From Gemmatimonadota bacterium (GTDB lineage Bacteria > Gemmatimonadota > Gemmatimonadetes > Gemmatimonadales > Gemmatimonadaceae), in NCBI GenBank assembly GCA_016719105.1, contig JADKAQ010000023.1, positions 1 through 64,000 on the forward strand: a DNA stretch of 64,000 nt, read 5' to 3'. Below the pieces are notes generated by a model, which ran no database searches, was not told where the DNA came from, and saw only the letters and a program-made list of their open reading frames with translations. A program made the position numbers and the translations under genes. Of the stretch, positions 35,602 through 43,957 are shown one piece after another. The stretch's first letter is position 1. Every line of letters starts with the position of its first letter.

Positions 35602-36165
35602 CTATTTGGCTGCCGGCACGATCACCCCATCCACGACGTGCACCATCCCGTTGGAGCCGCGTACCGAGCCGACAATCTTGGCGCCGTCAATCGTGATGTC
35701 GGTTCCCGTCTTCTTGATGGTCACCGAGCCGCCATCGGCCATGCTGAGTGACATGCCGTCGGTGAGGTCTGCCGCGTCCCACACCGACGTCGTCACGTGG
35801 TGCTGCAGGATCCCGCGCAGCTTGTCGACGTTCTCTGGCTTCAGCAGGTCATCGACCGTCCCCTTGGGGAGTTTGTCGAACGCGGCGTTGGTCGGGGCGA
35901 AGACGGTGAACGGACCGGCGTTGGCGAGCGCGTTCACCAAGTCGGCTGCCTTGAGCGCCGCGACGAGCGTGGTGTGGTCCGGCGATCCGACGGCGATCTT
36001 GACCACGTCCTTCTGGGATTCGTTGTCCTCGACATTGGCCTGACCGACGGAGGGGGAAGCGTCCGGCGTTGCCGGCGCCGGAACGGCGCCGTCGTCGGAA
36101 CCCGAGGCGCACGCGAGCGGGAGAGTCGCGACGAGAAGGAGCGACAGGAGGGAGCGGGGGCGCAT
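35602..36165 (-). CDS. Fasciclin-domain lipoprotein
   Basis: This is an exported lipoprotein of 187 aa (lipobox LPLACAS) with one FAS1 domain. The H1 region is GPFTVFAPTNAAFDKLP, the middle is LRGILQHHV, and the C-terminal H2 region is GSNGMVHVVDGVIVP. FAS1 domains act in adhesion or extracellular interaction. ATG 36165 begins the signal peptide; residues 21-50 form an acidic Ala/Pro linker. It is the upstream-most leftward gene here, divergent from the TPR/S41 pair. Confidence 0.9.
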   Translation of the reverse strand: MRPRSLLSLLLVATLPLACASGSDDGAVPAPATPDASPSVGQANVEDNESQKDVVKIAVGSPDHTTLVAALKAADLVNALANAGPFTVFAPTNAAFDKLPKGTVDDLLKPENVDKLRGILQHHVTTSVWDAADLTDGMSLSMADGGSVTIKKTGTDITIDGAKIVGSVRGSNGMVHVVDGVIVPAAK

Positions 36166-36607
36166 AAGACCGAGCCTGTGAGCAGGAATGCCGCAGAAGT
36201 CGTACAGCTTTATGTGGGCGCATGCATGTGCTCTGCGACGCGCGCAGGAAGTCAGGGAGCGACCGGTGCGCGTGTCGTCGGTTTGCCACGAGGCAGGCCG
36301 GGTGAATCCCCCGCGCGATGGTGGGCGACGTTGGCGCGACGACGTTGCATGATGCGTCCGGTACCACCGAGCACGCGGTTCCCTCGCGATGCACGCGATG
36401 CACGCGATGCACGCGATCGACGCCGTGACCGTGATCACGCCGCCGGCGCGTCGCCTGTCGCTCGGGCTCGCTTGAGCCCACCGGATAACGTCCACCGCGC
36501 GGTGCAACGTCTCCCGAGTGGCGCCCCTTCCCGCTCCGGATAGCTTGTGTTCGCGGGCGACGAGCGCTGGGAGCCGAACGCAAACCGTGGGGACGGGGGG
36601 TGAAAGG
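36166..36607. other. Divergent intergenic region with 9-bp tandem repeats
   Basis: This is 442 bp between divergent genes. GCGATGCAC is repeated three times at 36386-36412 and followed by the related GCGATCGAC. The rest contains no recognisable gene; promoters for both flanking genes are expected but not identified. Confidence 0.6.
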
Positions 36608-37888
36608 ATGATGGAATGCGAGCGGCAGGTCGTGCGTCGCGCGGCCGTGGTGACGGCGACCATGGTGCGGCTGGCGGTAGTTGTCGTGGTGGCACTGGTG
36701 GTGGCCACATCTGTCCTGGTGCGCGACGCCCATGCGCAGCGGATGGGAGCGGAGCCCAAGCTCAAGCGGGAGGCGATCGTCCCCGACAGCAATGATGCGC
36801 TCGCGCTGTATCGCGTCGGCATGCAGGTCATCGAGCGCGATCCAGCCAAGGCCGCCGATGCGTTCTACTGGGCGGCACGCGTCAATCCTGCCGCTGCCGA
36901 GCCGTTGTACGGGCGTTATGCCGCCCTGATCCTGCGCGACCCCACCCTCTTGCGCCGCCGGCTGCAACAGACCGACCGCAACCCCTCGAAGGAGCTGCGC
37001 CAGCTCGACTCGCTCCTGCTGCGCGCCCTCACCATCAACCCGTTCCTCTATCGTCGCTTCGACCAGACGATCCTGCGCACGGCCCTGAAGCAGTCGGTGA
37101 CGCAAGCGGCCGGTGGCCCAGGCGAGGTGAACTCGTCCGAGCTCGACTACGCCATCACCAACTACCTCAACCGGGCCGGCCATTGGATGCAGGGGTGGAT
37201 GGCGTACTCGGAGGGGCGATTTCCCGACGCGCTCGCGCTCTATGCCAGCGCGGCCAAAACCACCCGGCAGAAGGCGTCGATTCGCATTGATCGGGCGCGC
37301 ATCTTCGGGATGACCGGCGTCGTCGACAGCGCGGTTGCCGAGCTGCAGGCGGCGCTCACGGAGTTGCGCGCCTCGGACGAGAAGGACCGGGTGGTGGTCT
37401 ACAACTCGAAGGCCATGCTCGAGCATTCCATCGGGACGCTCCTGGAGGGGAAGGACGACATTGCCGGCGCCCGCGAGGCCTACGGGCGCGCGCTGCAGGA
37501 AGACCTCGCGTTCTACCCGGCGCACCTGCGCATCGGGCTCCTCGCGTTAGGCCAGCGAGACACGACCACCGCCATCAGTGAACTCGAGGTCGCCGCCCAG
37601 GTCGCCGCCGACGATCCGTACGTGCACTACACCCTGGGCTTCACCTTGGCCTACGCGCAACAACTCGACCGCGCCGTTGAAGCGCTCACCAAGGCGAGCA
37701 CGCTCGAGCCGCTGTACGCCATGCCGCACGCGATGCTGGGCCGCGTGTGGGAAGCCAAGCGCGACGCCGTGAAGGCCGCCGCGGCGTACGACGCCTACCT
37801 CGCCCGGGCAAGCCAGAGCGACCCGCAGCGGGCCGAGATACAGCAGCGACTCGATGACGTGAAGGCATTCCTCAAGGGGCAGGACTAG
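36608..37888 (+). CDS. Exported tetratricopeptide-repeat protein
   Basis: This is a 426-aa protein with an N-terminal signal or anchor (LAVVVVVALVVATSVLVRDAHA) followed by TPR-like helical repeats, e.g. DALALYRVGMQVIERDPAKAADAFYW, AGAREAYGRALQEDLAFYPAHLRIG, YVHYTLGFTLAYAQQLDRAVEALTKA and MPHAMLGRVWEAKRDAVKAAAAYDAY. It probably serves as a periplasmic scaffold. The stop is 4 bp from the S41 peptidase start, so the two are co-translated and may act together. ATG 36608 is chosen because GAAAGG precedes it. Confidence 0.8.
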   Translation: MMECERQVVRRAAVVTATMVRLAVVVVVALVVATSVLVRDAHAQRMGAEPKLKREAIVPDSNDALALYRVGMQVIERDPAKAADAFYWAARVNPAAAEPLYGRYAALILRDPTLLRRRLQQTDRNPSKELRQLDSLLLRALTINPFLYRRFDQTILRTALKQSVTQAAGGPGEVNSSELDYAITNYLNRAGHWMQGWMAYSEGRFPDALALYASAAKTTRQKASIRIDRARIFGMTGVVDSAVAELQAALTELRASDEKDRVVVYNSKAMLEHSIGTLLEGKDDIAGAREAYGRALQEDLAFYPAHLRIGLLALGQRDTTTAISELEVAAQVAADDPYVHYTLGFTLAYAQQLDRAVEALTKASTLEPLYAMPHAMLGRVWEAKRDAVKAAAAYDAYLARASQSDPQRAEIQQRLDDVKAFLKGQD

Positions 37889-37892
37889 CGAG

Positions 37893-39524
37893 ATGGGATG
37901 GCGCGTCCGGCGCACGTCGCAACACGCCCTCCGTGTGGCGTCTGCCGCAGCCCTCGCCGCACTCATGGTCGTGGTAATGGTCGCGGTCGCGCCCGTCGCG
38001 CGTGCGCAGGACTCCACGCGCGCCGTCACCCGGCCACGTACCGCGTATGAGGACCTGCAGCTCTTCTCGCAGGTGCTGAACCAGCTGCGCGTCAACCATC
38101 CCGACTCCCTCGACACGCACGTGCTCATCATGGCCGCCATCCGCGGCATGGTGCGCGCCGCCGATCCCCACTCGTACGTGATGCCGGCGGTACGCCTGGC
38201 CCCGGCGCTGGCAGAATTGCAGCGCAAGGGGAAGCTCACCCCACTTCCGATCGCCTTCACCTTCGTGGGTGGCAGCCCGGTGATCGCGAGCGTCGCCCCC
38301 GGGACAAAAGCGGCGCAGCAGGATGTGGTCATCGGCGACGAACTCGTGGCCGTAAACGGCACGCCGGTCACCGCCGAGAGCGCAGAGGAGCTGGAGCTGG
38401 CGTTGAGCGGCGCGCCGGGGAGCGCGGCCGCGCTCACGCTCGATCGCATGCGCGCCGACGGGACTCGCGCACGGGTGGAGCGGCGAGTCATTCGGCAGCA
38501 TGTCGATGACGCGACAGCCGTGCCCGTCGCCATCATGCTCGACGGCACCACCGGCTACGTGCGGGTGACCACCTTCGCCAACACCGCGGTGGCCGACGAT
38601 CTGCACGACGCGTTGGGGCGGCTCGAGGGAAAGGGGATGCAGCGCCTGATCCTCGACCTGCGTGACAACGGCGGCGGCATCGTCCAGCAAGCGGCCCGCG
38701 TGGCCGGTGAGTTCCTCCCGACGGATGCCGTCGTCTATTCCTCCAGCGGGCGCAAGAAGGAAGTGATCGACACCGGGCGCGTGAAGCGGTCGTTCTGGAG
38801 GTCGGAGCGCCGCTACCCCATCGTGGTGATGGTGGATCAGGGGACCGCGAGCGCCGCGGAGCTGGTGGCTGGCGCCCTGCAGGACCACGACCGGGCACTC
38901 ATTGTCGGGCGCGCGACCTTCGGCAAGGCGCTGCTGATGCAGGGGCTCCCGCTCACCGACGGCTCGATGATCATGCTCGTGGTGGGACAGGTGCGCACCC
39001 CGTGCGGGCGACTCATCCAGCGGGCGTATCGCAGCATCACGTCGCGCGACTACTACCGTCTGGCGGGTGAGGCCCGCGATACCGCCGGACGTCCGTCGTG
39101 CAAGACCGACCGTGGACGCGTGGTGTACGGCGGCGGAGGGATCTATCCCGACGTACTCCTCCCGCAGCCAGACGCCGCGCCGGTCTGGGTGGCCAGGCTC
39201 AACGAAGCGGACGTCTGGCTCGAATGGCTCGCAGGCTACCTCCCCAGCGACGGTTCGCGCCTCACGACGCTCGACGCCTTCGTCGCCGACGAGACGCCGA
39301 GTGCATCGGCAATCGCGCTCTTTCGGGCCCTCGCCAGCAAGCACCTGATCGAGATCCCGGCCGACGCCGACGCCACGCTCTGGCGGCTGATGCGTCGCGT
39401 GGTGGCGGGGGCCAAATGGGGCGAGGGCGGTGCCCTCACGCTGCGGGCCCGAGGTGATGCGCAGGTGCGTGCCGCGTGGGAGAGCTTTGCGCGAGCGGCG
39501 GAGCTGCGTGGGCCGGGGCAGTAG
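37893..39524 (+). CDS. S41 family C-terminal processing peptidase
   Basis: This is a periplasmic Ser/Lys protease of the Ctp/tricorn-core type, 543 aa. It has a signal peptide (VVVMVAVAPVARAQ) and a helical N-domain. A PDZ domain (VIASVAPGTKAAQQDVVIGDELVAVNG) precedes the catalytic core, with LILDLRDNGGGIVQQA, the nucleophile Ser in QGTASAAELVAGAL and the general-base Lys in GRATFGKALLM. The C-terminal about 120 residues are unassigned. It is translationally linked to the TPR gene before it. Confidence 0.9.
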   Translation: MGWRVRRTSQHALRVASAAALAALMVVVMVAVAPVARAQDSTRAVTRPRTAYEDLQLFSQVLNQLRVNHPDSLDTHVLIMAAIRGMVRAADPHSYVMPAVRLAPALAELQRKGKLTPLPIAFTFVGGSPVIASVAPGTKAAQQDVVIGDELVAVNGTPVTAESAEELELALSGAPGSAAALTLDRMRADGTRARVERRVIRQHVDDATAVPVAIMLDGTTGYVRVTTFANTAVADDLHDALGRLEGKGMQRLILDLRDNGGGIVQQAARVAGEFLPTDAVVYSSSGRKKEVIDTGRVKRSFWRSERRYPIVVMVDQGTASAAELVAGALQDHDRALIVGRATFGKALLMQGLPLTDGSMIMLVVGQVRTPCGRLIQRAYRSITSRDYYRLAGEARDTAGRPSCKTDRGRVVYGGGGIYPDVLLPQPDAAPVWVARLNEADVWLEWLAGYLPSDGSRLTTLDAFVADETPSASAIALFRALASKHLIEIPADADATLWRLMRRVVAGAKWGEGGALTLRARGDAQVRAAWESFARAAELRGPGQ

Positions 39525-39548
39525 TCACCCGCTCCAACCCAAACGCCG

Positions 39549-39581
39549 ACCGGCCACCCCAACTGGAGTGGCCGGTTTCCG
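39549..39581 (+). terminator. Intrinsic terminator between S41 and argH
   Basis: ACCGGCCAC and GTGGCCGGT form a 9-bp stem followed by TTCC. It lies between convergent genes. The T-run is short. Confidence 0.65.
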
Positions 39582-39619
39582 TTCATCGGCGTAGGCGAGC
39601 CGGGGCGACTTGTCCCGAA

Positions 39620-41068
39620 CTACACGGCCAACGCTCGCCGCGCCCGCTCGATCTGCGCCGTGACCGCGCGAGGCCCCGTCCCGCCTTCCACCTCGCGACG
39701 CTGCAGCGAACGCTCCGGCGACAGCGCGTCGACGACGTCGTCGCCGAAGGCCGCGTGGGCCGCCGCAAAGGCGGAACGCGGCAGTGCGTGGAGTTCGAGC
39801 CCCGTCGCCTCGGACTCGCGCACGAGCGCGCCGACCGCCTTGTGTGCCTCGCGGAAGGCGATCCCCTTCTCCACCAGGTAGTCGGCCAGGTCGGTCGCCA
39901 TCATGCCGCTCGACACCGCCGCGCGCATGCGCGCCGCGTCGAACGTGAGTTCGCTCACCGCACCGGCCACGGCGGGGAGCACCAGCAGCATGGTGTCCAC
40001 GGCGCCGAACATGGCCCGCTTGTCGTCCTGCAGGTCCTTGTTGTAGCCGCTGGGTAGTCCCTTGAGCGTCCCCAGCACGGACACCAGGTCGCCCAGCAGG
40101 CGCCCGGCCGATCCGCGTGCAATCTCCAGCGCATCCGGGTTTCGCTTCTGCGGCATCATGCTCGACCCGGTGCTGTAGCCATCGCCGAACTTCACGAAGG
40201 CGAACTCGCTCGAGCCGTACAGGATCAGGTCCTCGGACAGCTTCGACAGATGCGTGGCGATCAGCGAGCAGACGAAGACGATTTCCGCCACGAAGTCGCG
40301 GTCGGCGACGGCATCGATGGAGTTGGGTGACACCGCCTCGAAGCCCAACGCCTCCTTGAGGAAGGTGCGCGGCACCGGGAAGGCGCAGCCCGCAACCGCC
40401 CCCGAGCCTAACGGCAGGGTGGCGGTGTGGCGTGCGGCCGAAGCCAGCCGCTGCCGGTCGCGCTCCAGCGGCCAGAAGTGCGAGAGCATCCAGTGTGCTC
40501 CCGAGACCGGGATGGCGCGCTGCATGTGCGTGTACGCGGGGAGGATCGTCTCCTGGAGCGACTCCGCCTGCGTGAGGAAGACCTGTTGCACCTCACGAAT
40601 GGCGGCGTCGAGGCGCTGGCAGGCATCCATCGCCCAAAGCCGCGATGCCGTGGCGACCTGGTCGTTGCGCGAGCGCCCGGTATGGAGCTTGGACGCCGGC
40701 GCCCCCGCCTCCTCGTGCAGGAGGCGGTCGATCATCGTGTGGATGTCCTCGTCCGAGTCGACAGGGGGCTCGCCAGCCGCAAGACGGACCGCGACCCGGT
40801 CGAGCCCCACGCCGATGGCGTCGCTCTCGTCTGTGGTCAGGACGCCGGCACGGTTGAGCGCCACGGCCCACGCCTTGGAGAGCTGCACGTCGAAGGGCCA
40901 GAGCCGGAAATCGACCCCGATGGAGCGGTTGACCGCATCCATGATGGCGGCCGACTTGGCGTTGAAGCGCCCCCCCCACAAACGGTGCCCTCCGCCAGCT
41001 GCAGCGCTGGCCCCGCGGTCCCCGGCCGGTGTCGGCGCGCCCGGGGCGTCGTTCGTTCGCTCGGTCAC
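39620..41068 (-). CDS. argH: Argininosuccinate lyase
   Basis: This is the final enzyme of arginine synthesis (482 aa), splitting argininosuccinate to arginine and fumarate. It shows LWGGRFNAKSAAIMDAVNRS, DVDED-like EDIHTMIDRLL, KLHTGRSRNDQVAT and the superfamily signature GSSMMPQKRNPDALE. The C-terminal helical domain follows. The GTG start overlaps the stop of a 47-codon relic of argG by 4 nt. The first 25 residues are an Ala/Pro-rich extension before the conserved fold. Confidence 0.95.
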   Translation of the reverse strand: MTERTNDAPGAPTPAGDRGASAAAGGGHRLWGGRFNAKSAAIMDAVNRSIGVDFRLWPFDVQLSKAWAVALNRAGVLTTDESDAIGVGLDRVAVRLAAGEPPVDSDEDIHTMIDRLLHEEAGAPASKLHTGRSRNDQVATASRLWAMDACQRLDAAIREVQQVFLTQAESLQETILPAYTHMQRAIPVSGAHWMLSHFWPLERDRQRLASAARHTATLPLGSGAVAGCAFPVPRTFLKEALGFEAVSPNSIDAVADRDFVAEIVFVCSLIATHLSKLSEDLILYGSSEFAFVKFGDGYSTGSSMMPQKRNPDALEIARGSAGRLLGDLVSVLGTLKGLPSGYNKDLQDDKRAMFGAVDTMLLVLPAVAGAVSELTFDAARMRAAVSSGMMATDLADYLVEKGIAFREAHKAVGALVRESEATGLELHALPRSAFAAAHAAFGDDVVDALSPERSLQRREVEGGTGPRAVTAQIERARRALAV

Positions 41069-41208
41069 GACGCGCGATGGATCAGGATTGCGGGCCGGCA
41101 GCGCCCGTCGCCACCCCCTGCCCGGCGATCACGTTGCTCCCCTCGTACGCGCGATGCGTTGGTCGAAACTTCGAGCCCGCCAGAGTAGGCAAGGGCGATG
41201 GTCAACAT
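41065..41208 (-). pseudogene. argG: Relic of argininosuccinate synthase (argG) in front of argH
   Basis: ATG 41208 begins MLTIALAYSGGL, the exact start of argininosuccinate synthase with its ATP-binding SGG loop. The expected DTS is replaced by EVST, and the frame then runs through unrelated residues to a stop after 47 codons. That stop overlaps the argH start (GTGA), so coupling to argH is preserved. More than 380 codons of a normal argG are missing. It is either an internal deletion in the organism or a collapse in the assembly. In a second frame YEGSNVIAGQGVATG may be part of the old C-terminus, but this was not established. Confidence 0.6.
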
Positions 41209-41252
41209 GTGTATGCCCCGAAAAACCGGATAATCAGTCAGTAGCGCTGCAT

Positions 41253-41280
41253 AATCTACCAGCGCGAGAAAGGGAGTCAA
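41253..41280 (-). promoter_or_regulatory. Promoter of the argG relic/argH unit
   Basis: On the minus strand TTGACT (41275-41280) and TAGATT (41253-41258) are 16 bp apart. TTATGCA overlaps the -10 box and matches one half of the ARG box seen at argC. The start codon of the relic is 44 nt downstream. Confidence 0.5.
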
Positions 41281-41405
41281 TCGGGCCAGGCTCCGCCGAC
41301 GGTGGCGATGAGCGGAGGCGACACGACCCGCGGGCGCAGCACACGGTGCAGGAGGCCACGTTATGCGTTGCGTCTGGCAGAAAGCCGGCTCGCTCACGAC
41401 GCGCG

Positions 41406-41864
41406 TCAGCCGGGGGCCGACAGCTTCTCAATGCGCTTGTGTAGTCGCTCGCGCGCGTCGCGGGAGCGGCAGATCACGAGCACGGTGTTCTCCCCGCCAA
41501 TCGTCCCCACGACCTCGCTCCACCCGGCCGAGTCGATCGCCTCTGCCACGGGCTGCGCACCGCCGTAGATGGTCTTCACGACCAGCAACTCTCCGACGCC
41601 GTCCACCGAGTCGCAGAACTGCGGGAGCACATCCTCCACGAGCGTACGCTCGTCCTCGCCGGCCAACGACTCCGGGGATGCGTAGCGCGGGCCGTCGACC
41701 GTGGGAATGCGGACCAGTCGCATTTCGCGCAGGTCGCGCGAGAGCGTGGACTGGGTCACCTCCCACCCGCGCTCCTTCAGGAGCTGCCGCAGCTCCTCCT
41801 GGCTCCCCACGGGTTGGGCGGAGACGAGCTCACGAATGGCCGCGTGACGATCGCGTTTATTCAC
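41406..41864 (-). CDS. argR: Arginine repressor
   Basis: This is a hexameric arginine-responsive repressor of the ArgR/AhrC family (152 aa). The N-terminal winged helix includes the recognition segment TQSTLSRDLREMRLVRI. The C-terminal oligomerisation/arginine-binding core shows GTIGGENTVLVICR with the expected acidic and Gly residues. It lies between the argH unit and argCBD, so it very likely controls both through the ARG-box-like sites described here. Confidence 0.93.
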   Translation of the reverse strand: MNKRDRHAAIRELVSAQPVGSQEELRQLLKERGWEVTQSTLSRDLREMRLVRIPTVDGPRYASPESLAGEDERTLVEDVLPQFCDSVDGVGELLVVKTIYGGAQPVAEAIDSAGWSEVVGTIGGENTVLVICRSRDARERLHKRIEKLSAPG

Positions 41865-42037
41865 GGAAGTCGTAGTAAGAGAAGTGCTCGGCAGACTTTA
41901 GCACGCGCCGCCGCGCCCAACCACCCCTCCGGAGACAAGACGGGTCATCGGGACGACGGGAGACGGGATTCCAATCCGTGCGCGCCATAGGCGGCCGCGC
42001 CGCCTACGGACTCGCCCGCCCGTTTTCGGCAGAGAGA

Positions 42038-42079
42038 TTGACACCGGCGTTGTGCGTAAGTATGCATTATGCGTGCATA
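42038..42079 (+). promoter_or_regulatory. argC promoter with ARG-box operator
   Basis: TTGACA (42038-42043) and TATGCA (42061-42066) are 17 bp apart. A perfect inverted repeat TATGCA (42061-42066)/TGCATA (42074-42079), 7 bp apart, covers the -10 box and start point, resembling ArgR operators. Repressor bound here would block transcription directly. Confidence 0.75.
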
Positions 42080-43032
42080 GAATTCCCGTTGGTGTCTTCG
42101 GGGCGAGTGGGTATGCCGGGCGAGAGCTCTGCAGCCTCATCAATGCCCATCCCCAGCTCGAACTGGTGTACGCGACTGCGAACTCGCAGCGCGGCGAACG
42201 CGCATGGCTTGGCGGGCGCGACGTCTCGTTCGTCGCCCCCGACGATGCCCCCATCCGTCAGGCCGAACTGGTCTTCAGCGCCCTCCCGCACGGTGCGTCC
42301 GCGTCGTGGATCGCGCGCGCGCGCGCGGAAGGGGTGCGAGCGATCGACCTCTCGAGCGACCTCCGCCCGGGACATGGCGCCCACCACGTCCCGTATGGGC
42401 TCACGGAGGTCGCGCGCGAACAGCTGCGCGGCGCCGAGGTGATCGCCAATCCTGGCTGCTATCCCACGGCGATCCTGCTTTCGCTGGTTCCACTCCTCGA
42501 GCGCGGTCTCATCAGGACCGGGTCGACGATCGTGGTCGACGCGGCGAGCGGGGTGACCGGAGCGGGGAATTCCCCGAAGCCGGAACTCCTCTTTGGCGAG
42601 GTCACGGAGAACTATCGCGCCTACGGTGTGGGCAACGACCACCGGCATCTCCCGGAGATGCGCGCGCTCGTGAACAGCTACGAGCGCGACGTGGATCTCC
42701 TGTTCACGCCGCATCTCCTGCCCGTGGCCCGTGGGATCCTGGCCACGGTGACGGTGCAGCTCAACGAGGAGATCGACCAACCGCTCGCCATCTGGCACGA
42801 GCACTACGCCGGCGAACGCTTCATCGAGATCACCGACCAGCTCCCGACGCTGCGTGAGGTCGTGCATCGCAACGTCGTGCGCATCACGGTCCGCAAGACC
42901 GTGGGGCTTCGCACCCCGACGCTCGTCCTGCTCTCGGCCATCGACAACCTCATGAAGGGGGCCGCGGGGCAGGCGCTGCAGAACGCCAACGTGTCGCTCG
43001 GACTCCCCGAGGGGATGGGGCTCCCGCTGTGA
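42073..43032 (+). CDS. argC: N-acetyl-gamma-glutamyl-phosphate reductase
   Basis: This is the NADPH-dependent third step of arginine synthesis (319 aa from GTG 42073). The nucleotide motif is VGVFGASGYAGREL, the catalytic Cys is in VIANPGCYPTAILL, and later segments are DAASGVTGAG, HRHLPEM and FTPHLLPVARGI. GTG 42073 is preferred: it gives a normal-length N-terminus and sits 6 nt after the -10 box, so the mRNA would be leaderless. GTG 42052 lies inside the promoter. The stop overlaps the argB start (GTGA). Confidence 0.92.
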   Translation: MHRIPVGVFGASGYAGRELCSLINAHPQLELVYATANSQRGERAWLGGRDVSFVAPDDAPIRQAELVFSALPHGASASWIARARAEGVRAIDLSSDLRPGHGAHHVPYGLTEVAREQLRGAEVIANPGCYPTAILLSLVPLLERGLIRTGSTIVVDAASGVTGAGNSPKPELLFGEVTENYRAYGVGNDHRHLPEMRALVNSYERDVDLLFTPHLLPVARGILATVTVQLNEEIDQPLAIWHEHYAGERFIEITDQLPTLREVVHRNVVRITVRKTVGLRTPTLVLLSAIDNLMKGAAGQALQNANVSLGLPEGMGLPL

Positions 43033-43832
43033 CCACCGCCGCGCAGGCCGCCCCACCGCGCGCCGCCCCCACGCGCGTCATCAAGATTGGCGGGCGGGCG
43101 CAGGGCGACCCGGCCCTCCCCGCGGCGATCGCCGGCGCCGTCAGCGCCGGGGCGCGCGTCGTCGTCGTGCACGGTGGCGGCGACGAGGTGACGCAGCTGC
43201 AACGCCAGATGGGACTGGAGCCCACTTTCCACAACGGGCGTCGCGTCACCACCGAGGGCGACCTCATGCTGGTGCGCATGGTCCTCTCCGGCACGGTGAA
43301 CAAGCGCCTCGTGGGAGCCTTCGCCGCGGCGGGGGTCAAGGCGGTCGGCGTCTCGGGAGAAGATGGTGGGCTCCTCACCTGTCGCCTGTTCGGCGAGGGG
43401 ATCCTGGGGGCAGTGGGCGAGCCGCAGGCGGTGAATCCGGCGCTCCTCACTACACTCCTCGATGCGGGGTACACCCCTGTCGTCTCGCCACTGGGGCGCT
43501 TTGCCGATGGTAGCGGGTGCAACGTCAACGGCGACGACGCGGCGGCCGCCATCGCCGCCGCGTTAGGCGCCGACGAACTCCTCCTCGTGGCGGACGTCCC
43601 CGGTGTGCTCGACGCCGCAGGCGAGCGCATTCCACAGCTGGACGGCGAGGGGATGACGGCGCTCATCGCCAGCGGCGTGGCCAAGGGGGGCATGACCCCC
43701 AAGCTCGAATCGGCCCGCCTGACGCTCGAACGCGGCGTCGCCCGCGTTCGCATCGGGGACTTCGCCGCCATCGCCGATCCCTCGGCCGGCACCACGCTTC
43801 TCCTCGCCACCGCCGTCCGACGACCGCGGTAG
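43029..43832 (+). CDS. argB: Acetylglutamate kinase
   Basis: This is an amino-acid kinase family enzyme phosphorylating N-acetylglutamate (267 aa). It shows RVIKIGGRAQGDP, VVVVHGGGDEVTQLQ, FHNGRRVTTEGDLML, YTPVVSPLG, NVNGDDAAAAIAAALGAD and KGGMTPKLESA, the phosphate and substrate sites. It starts with GTG overlapping argC by 4 nt and ends 125 bp before argD. Confidence 0.93.
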   Translation: MTTAAQAAPPRAAPTRVIKIGGRAQGDPALPAAIAGAVSAGARVVVVHGGGDEVTQLQRQMGLEPTFHNGRRVTTEGDLMLVRMVLSGTVNKRLVGAFAAAGVKAVGVSGEDGGLLTCRLFGEGILGAVGEPQAVNPALLTTLLDAGYTPVVSPLGRFADGSGCNVNGDDAAAAIAAALGADELLLVADVPGVLDAAGERIPQLDGEGMTALIASGVAKGGMTPKLESARLTLERGVARVRIGDFAAIADPSAGTTLLLATAVRRPR

Positions 43833-43957
43833 GGTGGCCGAGGGAGGCCGGTGTGGCACGGGGTGGCGCGATGCGCACCCATGACACCCTCCCCCCCACG
43901 CCACGTCTGCGCCCCTCGCCGTACCGCCCTTCCGCCTTCCTCTCCTCTGAGGTCCAG

